A stretch of DNA of 64,000 nucleotides from Daedaleopsis sinensis (taxonomy: Eukaryota; Basidiomycota; Agaricomycetes; Polyporales; Polyporaceae). The DNA is taken from NCBI GenBank assembly GCA_033807695.1, contig CM066306.1:1302001-1366000 (forward strand). The letters are read 5' to 3'. Below the pieces are notes generated by a model that was not told the DNA's origin, did not search any database, and saw only the letters and a program-made list of their open reading frames with translations. Shown one piece after another: positions 12,194 to 24,058 of the stretch (position 1 is its first letter; each line of letters begins with the position of its first letter). The translations under genes were made by a program, and so were the position numbers.

Positions 12194-13774
12194 ATGTGTC
12201 ATATCTCAGATCCAGAAGCGTCGCGCGAAGAATTGCCTAATGTAAGTCTCCGGCAAATACTTAGAAAGGTTCATTGCTGAAAACCGAGCTCGTCTTGAAA
12301 GTTGTCCTGTCACGTCGATCCAGATGGCTATATCGTTAGTCAGTATAACGGAGGGGTATCCTTTTGGAATGCCTACAGGCCATGGCTTGCCGAACGTGGC
12401 TTTGCTCTATACGAATGCAAACTCGCCACGCCGAGTCATGTCTTCGAAAGTTGGTTTCCTCCAACTGTCACCACCTCTGCGCCACTCCCGTTTGCTTTCC
12501 GCCTCGATCACGGGATTACATCTCCTCCAGGCCAAACTATAGGGGTACTGTTCCTTGCTCATCAGGGTCTGGGAAATATTCTGAATGACCGATTCTATAG
12601 CACAAGTACGCTCTGGCGCAGGACTCTGTTGGGCGTGATGTATTCATCAAGCTGGTAATGAAAACAACGGCAGAATACCACATCAATCGGTCTCTTCTAG
12701 AGACATACGATCCCTCTAACACTGCTGCCTTTCCCTGTATACTCGTACCGGCCGCCATGTTGGATTCCCCACACGACTTCGCATTTATGGTCACTCCCTT
12801 GTACGTTACCAATCACCTAGATTCAGCACGCACTAACTATATGATGAAGATGGAGTGTCTGTCCGAATCCCGAGAAATTCGATTCTGTTGGCCAGATTCT
12901 ATTGTACATCAAATGCCTTTTAACGGTGCGCGGCATATTGACTCTCATAGAAGCTTTCTAATAGTCGTATCTAGGCATTATCTTTCCTCCACAAGCACCG
13001 GATAGCTCATCGCGTGAGTTTGTGTTCCGTTGTTTTGTATGCACTTATCCAACGCAGCCGTGCATAGGATATCAGCGAGCACAATGTCCTGATTAATGGA
13101 TACTGCCCCGACCTTTCCACAGACGGGGTTGACAGCGTGGTCAGAGAACATTTGCACTCCGCAAATGTCACATTCTGTCTCTTCGACTTCGATCTCTCTA
13201 TTCAGCTTCCCCGAGATACCCCACTGGACAGGTGCCGTAGGCCTATGGAAGAAGCGTACCGTGGTACTCCTATATATCATCCCCCAGGTTGCGAGCTAGG
13301 TCCGGTGGACTACAACCCATTCGCGTTTGATGTGGGATGCCTGGGCATGATGTTTCTGTATCACTTTTCGGTGCGTTTTACATAATACGCTTTCGCTGTC
13401 AGCAGGTTGACCGATATAACGATGCACAGAGTGTTATACCGACCGTCCCGCTGCTTGCTCCGCTATGTGCCAGCATGACAACACATATTGTCGAGCAGCG
13501 CTTCACTGCAGCACAAGCGCTATCCTTCTTCGACACACACGCTAATCTCATATCGGAGGAACAATTAGCCGCAAAAGTGACCCTCACGCCCTCGTTCGAA
13601 CCGATGCAGAACCCAGAGAACTACTGGTCATTGCTCAGCTCCAAGGATCGCCAAATCTTCAAGAGCTATCAAGTGCCATCGAGGTCTTGGTGGTATCGAT
13701 TGCTTCTTCGAGTAATTGACACGTCGTTCGGATGGAGACTTCTTGTGTTTGTGCGTCGCACATTCGGTATTTAG
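12194..13774 (+). CDS. Protein kinase-like gene, copy 2 (divergent paralogue)
   Basis: Same family and same exon plan as copy 1 but only distantly similar. MCHISDPEASREELPN, then 'VSFWNAYRPWLAERGFALY', 'TSAPLPFAFRLD', beta3 lysine in 'DVFIKLVMK', alpha-C with a true glutamate ('TTAEYHINRSLL'), 'ALSFLHKHRIAHR' and after an intron 'DISEHNVLING' (HRD plus Asn), 'CLFDFDLSIQLP' (DFD instead of DFG), 'NPFAFDVGCLG', and 'MTTHIVEQRFTAAQALSFF' near the end. Ends 'FGWRLLVFVRRTFGI'. The segment 12.8-12.95 kb between the hinge and the HRD exon needs a splice join I could not settle. This copy keeps the alpha-C Glu that the other three lack, so it may resemble the ancestral form. Confidence 0.75.
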
Positions 13775-14134
13775 GCAAGAATTACTATGCATCTTGACTA
13801 TCATGTTCCCGTCAATAAATATTTACTTTAATCTGCTTGACGCTCATCCACCTTTTTACAGAGATTCGTGTTCCATCGTAGATCTTGTTTCTGGCCGACG
13901 CCCATACCCCACGAGGCCGCTCGCGCGGTATGTAGATGCAATCTAGATCATGAGCGGTCGAGCGATATCACTATTGTGGTTCAACGGTCAGACTACGCCC
14001 CTCGAAACGTGTACAAGACGAAGACTAGGGTCCTGCCATTTCCGGCGCATACTCAGATATGTGACTCGCGGGTGAAGCTCACGCTGGACAATTATGGTTA
14101 TCCCACCGTGCATGTGGTATCTCGTGCGGATTAG

Positions 14135-14142
14135 TATAAATA
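14135..14142 (+). promoter_or_regulatory. TATA box of the 14.2 kb orphan gene
   Basis: TATAAATA about 95 bases upstream of the ATG at 14236. The stretch 13775-14134 before it shows no gene. Confidence 0.5.
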
Positions 14143-14235
14143 GGGGCTGAGCCAGGACCAGCGAACTTAGGCTCTCTGCTTTGAGTGTCTTCCCCCCCTC
14201 TCCGACGCCTGCCCAGTGCCAATCCCACTGCCGCG

Positions 14236-15304
14236 ATGCCAAACCCGATATCGCAAGCCATTCCCCCTCGCTTGACACTTGTGACGACGCCGAACCCTCG
14301 ATCAGCTGCTGAAGACGAGAGTCAGCTCACTTACAAGGTCGGCGTTATTTGTCGCAATTGGCCCTTGGTGAGCTTAAACTGATGGTATTATGATAGCCGT
14401 CCTCGAGGTCTTGGGTCCGTCTCATATCGTCTCCGCCTGGGGGAGAGTTCGCCTTGAATCGCTCTGTTCGTATTGTCGGCGTGCAACGCATTCCTCCTAG
14501 TCCCACCGAGGCAAGTGCTTCTTCTCTTTCTAAAACCTATCACCAGAGTCTGATATGCGACGTGCATAGTACCACAACCAGCCCGACGAATGGCGGCGCA
14601 CCGATGAAGACAGCGTATATCGCTGTGTGAAACGCTCGATAGTGAAGACCTATCATGTTGTCAAGGATTCTCCTGTACTGCACGTCAAGCTTTCGCTCAC
14701 CAAACCCGGGAGCATTGGTGCCGCTAAGACCACTGGAGGGAAGAGCCGCCAGTACGAGTTGGGTACCAACCATGTGGTGAGTTCTGTCTGACTCCTTATC
14801 TGGTCTGTCCAAGCCTGCCTTGCCGCAGTGGCTAACCAACTACTACTACACAGTACTATTTGACTGAGAGACGGTCCATCTCGTACGAAAACCGTACCTT
14901 GGAAGTGAAGATGCATGATGGCGTGACCCTCGTCAATACCTGCTCCAGTCGCCCGAAACTTCAGGTAGAGGCGTTTTGCTCGATTTGTGAGGCTGAAATC
15001 ATGATGCTGACCTCGACTTTGTCGACAGGGCTCCAGGGAGGGCTCCCTACTCAACCCCGAGAGCCTCTACTACGTTGCATGCTTCTACATCGAAGTTCAG
15101 AACTGGCAAGAAACGAAGTGCAAGTATGGCTTGCTTGCAACAAGCTTCCAGTCCTTAAGCGCTGCACAGGTGAAGCAACTCGAAAAGCGAAGTCTTGAAC
15201 CACCGCGAGTCATCTCCGCCGAGCGAGTTCCTGCCGCTCTCCGAGACCTTGCCACAAAAAATATCAACGACAGAACTGCAGTAGTCGACGACAAATTCGA
15301 GTAG
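14236..15304 (+). CDS. Hypothetical protein with a GC-AG intron
   Basis: Unrecognised protein of about 270 residues. MPNPISQAIPPRL, then 'LTYKVGVICRNWPL'; an intron to 'SSRSWVRLISSPPGGEF'; then an intron whose donor is GCAAGT rather than GT (exon end ACC GAG, acceptor CGTGCATAG) to 'YHNQPDEWRRTDEDSVYR'. Two further GT-AG introns lead to 'YYLTERRSISYENRTLEV' and 'GSREGSLLNPESLYYVAC'. It ends with a charged helical tail 'QVKQLEKRSLEPPRVISAE' and stop TAG at 15302-15304. No signal peptide or membrane segment. All joins keep frame, which argues for a real gene; no domain is recognised. The region 15305-15926 downstream holds nothing I can support. Confidence 0.6.
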
Positions 15305-15926
15305 CTCGACACCGGATAGAGTCCCGTGACGTCCTCTGGTTTGCTTCCAAATTTGCGTATGCGATCTCGTGTTGCACGGGCATTGAGGCCCGAGGCCTAG
15401 TTACTACGTCCTCAGTGCTTCTCATGAAATTCTCAACTTCGTTCATGTATACTTCATGATAGCGCTCAATGCAACAAAACCATTCGCCTCAGGTGATGAT
15501 AAGTAGTCTTGGTATTTAGTGTAACACGCACGTGGTTGAAGGAGTGCGAGTTTCTAAGTCAACGTAGCCGGAACCAGTGGAGAAGAAAGTAAGTATTTCA
15601 CGAGTCTGACACGAGCTCAAAATAGATGCATATGGGGCTGCTTCAAAACGTACGCCTCCCTTGCGGCTACGGTCGCGCACTCTACGAGGCTGGTTCAAGG
15701 GCATTCCCCTGGGATGGGAGGTGATAGTCACATTCTGTCCGTCGCGTTTGCGGATACGAACTAGTAACCAGCGCTCGGGCAAGCTATACCGTACAATCGA
15801 AGCCCGGTATATATCCTCAACACCGTCTAGCCTGAAAGACCGCCGTTGTGGACCAGTCGTAACATGTACCTAATCAACCTGGATACATCATCAAGAACTC
15901 ATGTTCGCACAGCTCAATGAGTCCAG

Positions 15927-17420
15927 TCAAATAAGCACGAAATCGTTGTCCTCATCCCAACATCCACGCCCGCCTCCAATCCTATCCAACCACTGCGCCC
16001 GAACCAACTGCACCCAGACCTCGTGTTTCATGCGCTCGCCCTCCGTCAGCTTCACTCGCACATCAGCACCCTCAACACCATCCCAAGCCGCCCCCATCGC
16101 CCTAACGGCCTGCACGAGCCCGTCGTAGTCCTTGTACGGGCTCGCACACCGTCCCCCAGGCAGCGGCGGCGGCACGGAGTGCACCGCTACGCGGCGCAAG
16201 CATCGCATCGCGGGCTCCCCCAGCCCTTCTTCGCATTCACTCCCCTGCTCTTGCTCACACTCGAGCGAGACGTGCATAGGCAGCGCGGGGCCGACGGGCC
16301 TTGCAGCGAGCGGCGTGCGGGCCCGCACGCCGCCAGCCGCAGCATCGCGGTGCAGGCCCATGCGCACAGGCACCGCACGGGCGGGCTCGGAAGGCCCTGG
16401 GGTCGGGCGCAGCACCCCGAGCCCGCGGCCGAGCGCGGCGCACAGGAAGTCGGGGATGCACCCGTCCTGCCCGTGCGTGTACGTCGCGTTGGAAATGCGC
16501 AGGTGCGTGAGTGCGGGCGCGAGCGTGGGGAGGCGCGCGAGCGGATCGCGCAGCGTCCAGTCGCGGTGGCGGCCACACACGAGGTGCAGGCGCTCGAGGG
16601 CGGGGAAGCGCGCACGGGCATGTGCAGGCGGCGCGGCTGGATGCCCGAGAGATGATGTCGCAGGTGCCCTGTTGGGCTCAGCGTTTGTAGGTGTAGGTTC
16701 GGTGGCGTGTGTTGCGGTCATGAGCAGGGATGGGTTCATGACGTCCGGGTAGTGTGGGATGGGGATGGATGCCATCGTTCCCTGCGCAGGGGGAGATGCG
16801 AATGTGTCACTGACAGCTCTGCTGCAACTATCATCGTTCAGCATGGCCGCGATACCCGTGAAGATGGTGAGCTCGCGTAGGCGAGGCAGGTAGTGACGAA
16901 TGGGAGGGATCATGAATCCGTCGGATTGGACCAGTGTGAGAGACTCGAGGTGGGGAGCAGCGAAGTCGAGCAATCTCGGAACGACGATCATGAATCGCTC
17001 GTCCCATCTAGCCTTCTCCTGATCGCGTAGTTGTCGGACGTTATACCAAAGATCAGGACCTCCGGTACCAAGGTCATCATCGTGGCTATTTGAGTCGTCG
17101 GATGGAACGTGAGGGAACGCGAGGAGAAGGTGGTTGACCCTTGGGGTGAGGTCACGAGTCGATCTTGAGTGTTTCTGTACGTAGTCGAGGAAGTGCTCGA
17201 TCTGGCGTAATGAAGACAGCAAAAGTGAGCGAAAGCGGACGGGATGTGATGCATGATGGAAGAATTGGGAGACCAGAGCCAGAGAAGTACCAGTGTATCC
17301 TCCGTCAACGCATGCGAGTGTGAAGATGTGCTGCCATATCTCAAGAGGTAAGTGGTTCACCAAGAGACAAGGAGATGTGCTTGATTGAGCGCAAGGGAAG
17401 TCGGAGAGGAGAACGCGCAT
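15927..17420 (-). CDS. F-box domain protein (single exon)
   Basis: Uninterrupted 497-codon frame starting MRVLLSDFPCAQ. Residues about 22-60 form an F-box-like motif: 'VNHLPLEIWQHIFTLAC', then 'LALVSQFFHHASHPVRFRSL'. The rest is a typical agaricomycete substrate side with scattered leucine-rich segments ('AAPHLESLTLVQS', 'YLPRLRELTIFTG', 'FPALERLHLVC', 'APALTHLRISNA'). A Pro/Ala-rich low-complexity stretch sits in the middle. Predicted to act as an SCF-ligase receptor; target unknown. No intron, unlike most neighbours. Its start codon lies 106 bases from a 98-codon frame at 17526-17822 that I do not call a gene. Confidence 0.72.
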   Translation of the reverse strand: MRVLLSDFPCAQSSTSPCLLVNHLPLEIWQHIFTLACVDGGYTGTSLALVSQFFHHASHPVRFRSLLLSSLRQIEHFLDYVQKHSRSTRDLTPRVNHLLLAFPHVPSDDSNSHDDDLGTGGPDLWYNVRQLRDQEKARWDERFMIVVPRLLDFAAPHLESLTLVQSDGFMIPPIRHYLPRLRELTIFTGIAAMLNDDSCSRAVSDTFASPPAQGTMASIPIPHYPDVMNPSLLMTATHATEPTPTNAEPNRAPATSSLGHPAAPPAHARARFPALERLHLVCGRHRDWTLRDPLARLPTLAPALTHLRISNATYTHGQDGCIPDFLCAALGRGLGVLRPTPGPSEPARAVPVRMGLHRDAAAGGVRARTPLAARPVGPALPMHVSLECEQEQGSECEEGLGEPAMRCLRRVAVHSVPPPLPGGRCASPYKDYDGLVQAVRAMGAAWDGVEGADVRVKLTEGERMKHEVWVQLVRAQWLDRIGGGRGCWDEDNDFVLI

Positions 17421-17873
17421 TGTAAGTTCTGTTGAGCTGTCCTCCGAGGCAAGCAGTGCCTTATATGTCGAGCTTGCGACCGGACGGCGAGTAGATGGCC
17501 AGGGTGAAGAAGGCGTTGCCGGCCATTAATCATACTTAGGGCTGGTAACATCAACAGAGAGGCGAAGCCTGTTGCTCGCCGAGGATCGAGATTCCAATTC
17601 GCCAGGCAGGATGGCCGTGGCCGCCGAGTCCGAAACAACAAGCTTCCAGTGGTCAGCACCGCCACTGTCCGCAGCAGCAGGTGCTACAGACGCACCGACG
17701 ATTCTGCAGTAGGTCTGGCCGCCCATGAGCATCTGTCCGACTTGAATTGTCTCATCCCAGCCCGTCAACCGCGAGGCCGGAGAGAGACGGCGAGAAGCTT
17801 CAGAACAAGCAACAAATAGCATGGCATTATGGAAGATGCGAAGAACGAACTCGATATTTCAATGATCGGGATG

Positions 17874-19182
17874 CTACTGGAGGTCCACACCGGCCTTGAC
17901 GGGTGTACGCAGGAACATCCTCCCTTTCTCGTCCGGCGGCGGAAGCCTCCCTGCCCTTATGTTGACCTGTAGCGACGGATGCAACAACTTCGGAGCCCCG
18001 AGCACTGCATCACGCTCTTTCCGCCACTTAATGAAAGTCGCAGCATCAGTGCCGACCTTGACGTGTTTGTTCTGCGCACGTTGTTCAGCAACAGTAGAGA
18101 AGGATGTTTGATCGCGGTTCGGCGGGTAATCGTGGCCAACAAACAGGCGGTAATCTTCCGGCAGGGAGAGCAATCGCTGCATCGACTGAAAAGGAAAGAT
18201 TGATGTGAGCTTCTTGAGACTGATGTACTCGGGCACGTCTAATTACCGCATAGAGCGTCTCGGCATTTCCGCCGGGGAAGTCTGCACGAGCAGAACCTAC
18301 GTCGGGCTGTCGTCCCTGGTTAGTGAACGCCAAGACTTCATCAGGATTTCAGCACACGACGTACGTTGAAGATGGAATCGCCCGTGAACACGGCCTTGCC
18401 GATGACAAACCCAACATGGTCAGGAGTGTGTCCGGGAAGATGTAGGACTTGACATGACAAAGAGCCGAGCTTGAACTCCTCGTTATCTCCGAAGTACACA
18501 TCAAATGCGTTGTCGTATGACGAAGATTGAAATCCGTACACAGGTGCAAACGTGTCCTGGACTTGCTTGATACGTTGACCGATGCAGACGGCAATACCAC
18601 CATTCAGCTGTTGTTTAATGTACTGTGCTGCGGTCAGGTGATCCGCATGGGCATGAGTTTCGCTGTTCGACGGCATTTACAAGTTAAATGGGCGCCATTG
18701 AGGACAGGAAAGAGGGGCACTCACAGGACCCTAGTAACATTTAGCCTGTTGTGTTCAACGAAAGCCACAAGACCGTCGGCAGTGGACGTAGAGATGGCAC
18801 CGGAGGCGTGGTCATAGTCCAAGACGGGGTCGATGATGACAGCCTCCTGGGTCTTGGGATCCACCACGACGTACTGCCACGTCGAAGTAGCCTTCTCGAA
18901 GAACGAAAAGACGGAGGGCGTTTGGGCGTTCGGGCTTGCGATGCGTTCCCATGGCTCTGCAGGGGGGATGTTCTTCGCAGTGGCACAAGACACGAAAGGA
19001 TGCTGCGCGCGTGAGGATGTCGGTGTGGCACTGAGGGATCGAGCAGTGACGCGGTTTACTGATGGGCTAGAATTCGAGGATCTCGATATAACGTGAATGA
19101 GGTGGACATGCGGGCGCGTTGTCGCGGGCAGACGAGCCACACTGGCACGACTGGCCGAGGAGAGAATCTGAGCTCTGAGCAT
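17874..19182 (-). CDS. Metallo-beta-lactamase-fold hydrolase, persulfide dioxygenase (ETHE1/BLH) type, mitochondrial
   Basis: Non-heme iron MBL-fold enzymes of this type oxidise glutathione persulfide to sulfite in mitochondrial sulfide breakdown. Metal motifs are present: 'ETHAHADHLTAAQY' (created across an intron), 'LPGHTPDHVGFVIG', 'FTGDSIFN', 'DVGSARADFPGG' and 'LFVGHDYPP'. The 'WQYVVVDPKTQEAVIIDPV' strand opens the fold. Residues 1-70 are rich in Arg/Ser/Ala with almost no acids, as in a transit peptide. I chose ATG 19182 (MLRAQILSS) because a TATA box (CTATAAAG) lies 63-70 bases upstream, inside the longer alternative frame that begins at 19302. Four exons. The DVGSARADFPGG and GHDYPP forms resemble the bacterial BLH-like branch more than animal ETHE1; the exact substrate is an inference. 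Confidence 0.82.
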
Positions 19183-19244
19183 GGCGGACTGGGGGGTAGT
19201 GGGGGGAACGTGTATCTTGGGGTCATCCCAAACTACGTACCCAC

Positions 19245-19251
19245 CTTTATA
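19245..19251 (-). promoter_or_regulatory. TATA box of the MBL-fold gene
   Basis: On the minus strand TATAAAG, 63 bases before ATG 19182; it argues against the upstream in-frame ATG at 19302. Confidence 0.5.
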
Positions 19252-19641
19252 GCCCCACAGGATAGAAGCTGCTCGACGTAGAAGACTGACCGCTGCGTTC
19301 ATGTCCTGCGCACGAATCGTTCGAATTCCGAATAGCTAGTCGAATTCGGATATCGTCATTTGGGTGTGTCCCACGACGCAGCTCTGGCAGAAAGAAGGAT
19401 CCCAGATGATAACCGTGCCATTCCAGTGTCATTAGTCTGCATGAGAGGCCTAAGCGAGAGCGAGGAGCGCAGAGGGGGAGGACAAGATCAGAGTCGACGA
19501 GCGACAGCCTACCGACGCGCGTCTCCTCCTGTTACGCAACCTCACGGCGTTTGCCGAGTTACGCTGCTGCCGCATCATGCATACTACTTGTCGACGTCTG
19601 CGCAGAGCTCACACTGACATTGACACTGCTGACACCGACCA

Positions 19642-19668
19642 ACCACCATGGAATGATTCCATGGTGGT
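19642..19668. repeat. 27-nt perfect palindrome
   Basis: Thirteen bases (ACCACCATGGAAT) are followed by one central G and their exact reverse complement. It lies in the intergenic stretch 19303-20288, which otherwise shows no gene. Confidence 0.9.
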
Positions 19669-20288
19669 AGCCCACACCTCTCACGTCGCCATTGGTCGGT
19701 CGTGAGGTCGAGAGGTTCAATAGCACAACGCTAGCCAAGTTCCGTGACAACCGGCATTAGAAGCATTAACCTCAGCATGGACGCAGGCGTACTCTAGGTA
19801 TTGCCTACAGTCCTCGTGTCAAGGTGTAGTAATCGTGGAATTCTCCGTAGTTGACTTTGAAAGGTACGTGCATCGATATAGAAAGTAACGTAAACATCTC
19901 TCAACAGCCTGAGAGCGGACGAAGATAGATGAGAAAGCGCATTTCGGTTTCCCCACCGCAGTGGGTACTCGTCCCGAGGACCACGAAGAGGTATGCGCCA
20001 GGACCGAAGTCCCTCCCTCGGGGAAGAAAACGAACGCACCTGCCGGTCGGACAGTCTGCAAGGACACCGGTCCAAACGCCCAGAGGGGCCACTACCCCTG
20101 GACATCCTTCGCGATGCCCCTTCAGGTGCCCCAACCCCCGACTCGCGCTTGCAGGCTGTTCTAGCCGCGGTCGGGTTGTCCGACGTCGCGCGTGCGGTCG
20201 CCTGTGCGGTCGCATGCACTTCTGCGCTGTCGCGCTGGCATTCGGTGTCGCTGGTGTCGCTGGTCTCCCATGCGAATGTCTTCGGAAC

Positions 20289-20865
20289 CTAGAATTTTGA
20301 GACCGTCCCGAGGGGCGCCCGCCTGATGGTCGTCGTGCGGCGCTGCGCCAGACACTTCGCCACATACTCAGGCAGCGGCTCCTAGAAGTCGATGTCCATG
20401 ATTAGACGACCCCGGGAGGGCAGCGCACGAAGGAGTACTCACCGGGCCCTCGATCTTCGCCTTGCGCCGCTTCACCAGCTTGACCCTTGCCTGGCGCGCC
20501 AACCCCGCGCCTACATTCTCCTTGTCTACGTAAACCTTGAACTTCGGCTTCGAAACGACTACAGTGCGAACAGAATATAACATCTCCTCGAAAGCCGGAA
20601 CCTCTGCCTTAGCAATTTTAGCGGCGACACGCTCAGCGACCTCAGCTGTACAGGTGTCGTCAGACTGTGTTCTGAATGGACGAAAGCAATGCAAGCACTC
20701 ACCGCGATGCTTCGCCTCCCACTCCAGCATCTTGGGGCGAAGCTCGGCCATGGTCAACTTGCGATAAGTGCCATCTTCGTGATCCTGCACGAAGAACCGG
20801 GACCCGCCCGCCGACGTCAACGCCAGCCTCGAAATCGGGAAGTTGTCTCTGGGGGTGTTAGACAT
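20289..20865 (-). CDS. Small hypothetical protein
   Basis: Unrecognised, about 155 residues from three exons. MSNTPRDNFPISRLALTS, 'RFFVQDHEDGTYRKLTMAEL', then a 57-nt intron (donor GTGAGT, acceptor CTGTACAG) into a Lys/Glu/Ala helix 'AEVAERVAAKIAKAEVPAFE', 'VVVSKPKFKVYVDKENVG', a very basic run 'VKLVKRRKAKIEGP', a second intron and the end 'EPLPEYVAKCLAQRRTTT...VSKF' with TAG at 20289-20291. Both introns preserve frame and have standard sites, so the gene is likely real. Basic and helical, with no membrane segment; a nuclear or ribosome-related role is possible but not shown. The 20866-21411 stretch upstream has no supported gene. Confidence 0.6.
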
Positions 20866-21411
20866 CGTAAAGCAAGGTGTAGCACAGATATTACTGCGTC
20901 AAGCAAGTAAAGGCAAGGGAATGAGAGTAGGTAAGGACTGGGATCCTCCTCCGGGGTCGCACCTTATAATCATCCTGGCTGAGAGGCTAGCATTCGAACT
21001 CTGTGAGGCTAACTATCGAGTTTTTCCTAGGCTCAACTGCAATAAGCCTCTTGTACCAGCCGCAGGAGACGTCAATGAAGTTCGCCTCAACGGTCGACGG
21101 AAGTGTCATCGGATAGACAGACGTGTCGACCTCTGGATATACCTGTGACACTTCCGAGACGTCTTCATGACACTTCCTCGACACTGCCGAGAAGTAATCC
21201 CACACACTGGGGGACGTGAATTATAGATGAGCCCGGAAGTTGAAGGACACTCTGCAGGCTGTGCGAGGACGAGCGCTTAAGGTATGAACACTTCGCACGT
21301 AAAATCGTTGACAGCTGCAGTACAAAAGGGTGAACTGTATGTAGCCTGACAGTGAAGAGACAGTACTGTCCAATATACATGAGGAGCGCAAGAGCATCGT
21401 GTGCATGACCT

Positions 21412-23514
21412 CTACGCCCGTGCCTTGATGGCAGCGGCATGCTGCGCCTCGATGGGGTAAACCGGGTCGTCGGGGAAAATCTGTCCTCATAGCTGAGCAC
21501 ATACCGATCGTCCAGACATGACGCGTACTTACCGCATACCCGTCGTCCGGCGTCGGACCAGTGGAGAAGCGAGAACCGGCTTGCCTGAGGGGATCCCATC
21601 AGCATCTACATGGTTGGACGTGAGCTCGAGAGACATACCAGATCAGATCACCAGTGAGGCCAGACGATATGACGGTGTTGTACCAGGTCGTGTAGGTGGA
21701 TGCCTGGTCGTTCGTCACGCCGAACTCCTCGAGGATAACGGGCTTGTTCACCGCCTGGCCGGACGTCGCGTGGTCGGAGATCCACTGCGAGCCCCACCCG
21801 ACAGGGTCGCTTGTCTGTCCCCAGCTTTCCTAGAAGCAGGTCAGACATTCTAGTCAGCGCCAAGAGCCGCGGTATGGACTTACGGGGTAGAGCTAGAAGT
21901 GCGACAATAGATCTTCAGAATAGGTGCACTCACGGGCAACGAGCGGACTCACGTGAGCAGTTCCAAAGTCAATGGAGCTGATGTTCAGGTTTGCGTCGAA
22001 ATCGATGCCCTCGGAACCCCTGCCGGAGAGTATATTGAGGCCTCAGCTTCGGAGTCACGGTTACTGTGTGCTCACTGGTAAGGGTAGCTGGGGTTGCCGG
22101 GCTGGTTATAGAAGCCCTCGTCGCCAATTGCAACAAGATGGTTCGAGTCGATCGACTTGATGAACGCGGAGATATCAGTAGCCCACTTCGTGATGGTCTG
22201 CGTCGTGCAGGTCCCAGTGCTCGTCCTAGGATCCGTATAACCAATCAGGGATGTCCAAGTGCCGTCATCAATCGGAATGGCTGGTCGTACTTACCCGGAA
22301 CTGCCCCTGCACCTCGGCTCGTTGGCAAGCTCCCAGGCCAAGATCGTCGGCTCGTCCTTGTAGCGAGTGACGAAGGTCTGAACGTACGACTTGAATGCAG
22401 CCTGTCCAACATGGCGATCAACATCTCCGGCTGTAGCATTTCTTACGGAAGCTTACGATGACGGTCGCGTCCGTGTAAAACAAGTCATGGTTCGCAGAGT
22501 TGAGGATCTGCTTGACGTACACGTCCATCCCACCATAGTCCGACCAGTTGTTCGTCCTAGATGACCGGCTAAGCGTCGATTCTATATATAGGCCATCGTG
22601 AGGTACTCACAGGGCGACAATGAGGCGAATGCCGTTGGCCTTCGCAGCAGCGACGACATTGTCTAGTGCGTATCAACTGTCAACACTAGCAGCTTAGGTA
22701 TCTAGGAACAGCTGACGCACCAAAGTTCTGAAGACCACTGGCGCCGGTGTTCACAGTGGGCTGCGCATTCTGCCACAGCTGGTAGTAGATCCCGCTCGCG
22801 CTCGTGACCTCGTTGAACCCCCTGTATGTGTGACGCACTGCTATCAGTAGCAGCTAAGAGAGAGAGAGAGAGAGAAAGCATCTCGTATAAACTAAACTGA
22901 CCAAGTGCGGACAGTGGTGCCGCCGGCATTAGCGATATCAGCGAAGGCCTGATTCATGTTGTCTGTGCTGTACCCCATGAGTCCGACCCAATACGAGTTC
23001 GATCTGAGTTTGGTTTCGCCATTAGTTCTCCCTGCTCTCGATCATCGCAGACAGGAACCATGCGCACCCGACCAGTGGGTATGTCGCCCCGTTAAGGGTG
23101 AACTTTTGTCCAGAGACCTTCACAAAACCAGTGGCGGATGGCGGTGCGACAGTGGTCGTCGGACCTGTTGTCGTCGGCGGGACTGTTGTAGGCGGGACCG
23201 TGGTGGGAGAAACCGTCGTCGGAGTGGCGGCTCCAGGGATACATTGCGAGTAGTACGGGTTCTGAACCGTGCACACAGTGCCCGAGACACAAGCTAGGAT
23301 AATGTCGTCAGTGCTATGCTCTTCATTGCTCACGAGGGGAAACATACTGGTGTCGCCAGACCAGCCAATACCACCGCACTAACACAAACCCTATGATCAG
23401 TGCTATGCCAGTACGACGAGTGGTCCTTCGACTCACCTGTCCCCACTCCGGTGACGCGGCGTTTACGAACGGCGCGACCGCAATAGCCAAAGCGATCAGA
23501 CCAGAGGCGAACAT
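21412..23514 (-). CDS. Secreted endo-1,4-beta-mannanase, CBM1 plus GH5 (subfamily 7 type)
   Basis: Cleaves beta-1,4-mannan in plant cell wall. Signal peptide '[19 protein letters not shown]'; then a fungal cellulose-binding module CBM1: '[15 protein letters not shown]', '[18 protein letters not shown]', split by two introns. A Thr/Pro/Val linker with repeated 'PTTVPPTTV' follows. The GH5 catalytic part shows '[12 protein letters not shown]', '[19 protein letters not shown]', 'LIVALTNNW', the acid/base motif '[10 protein letters not shown]', '[20 protein letters not shown]', 'FGTAHVSP' and the nucleophile motif '[11 protein letters not shown]'. More than ten short introns; one contains a GA microsatellite. 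A TATA-like TCTTATAG (minus CTATAAGA) at 23583-23590 fits its promoter. Complete by every expected motif. Confidence 0.9.
22857..22875. repeat. AG dinucleotide microsatellite in an intron
   Basis: Nine and a half AG repeats inside an intron of the mannanase gene, just before the exon encoding '[14 protein letters not shown]'. Confidence 0.9.
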
Positions 23515-24058
23515 ACCTATAAAACTAGAAAGTACACAGTCGCAACGCGAAGGCACGGTTTAGCATCGTACGCGGCTCCGCCTCTTATAGCACATCGCAG
23601 AAATGCAGGAGCATGGCCAGCGCGACCTCCGGGAATATCTCGCAACCTAATGTCCATGCGAAGTTTATCCTGCCTGAGAGGACGCAGGCCATTACAGGCT
23701 CAACCAGGTCCCGTGTGCGATGACGAGATTAGCACTCTGTTCCGTTGCCTAGAGGGCAGAAGCTGTACATGCGTAGGTTGCACTTGATGCAGCAAAGAAG
23801 AGAAGAGAATCCAAGGAAACGCGCGGATGAGGCCACTTCGCGCATACGTGACATATTGAAAAACGCCGAGCGGATCGCGGCGGGGCGTTCGTCCGTCCGG
23901 TGCCTGTACTTGAAGTGGTCAACACGTTCACGGAGAAACCCACCCTGAGCCGGGTGCAAAGGTTGAAGGTTGTTGGCCAGATCACGCAGACAGGTACCGG
24001 AGATGTCTAGTAGCTGTGCGACTGTCATATGCAACACTCAGTAGGACAAGAGGATCCG

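Noticed and set aside
17526..17822. A 98-codon minus-strand frame between the F-box and MBL-fold genes
   Set aside because: No motif, no promoter of its own, and it lies where the 3' untranslated region of the MBL-fold gene is expected.
19180..19302. N-terminal extension of the MBL-fold protein from ATG 19302
   Set aside because: It contains the TATA box inside the coding frame; the downstream ATG gives a typical mitochondrial presequence.
23729..24037. A 102-codon frame between the mannanase and gamma-glutamyltranspeptidase genes
   Set aside because: No motif, and it lies in the region expected for the untranslated 3' end of the gamma-glutamyltranspeptidase gene.
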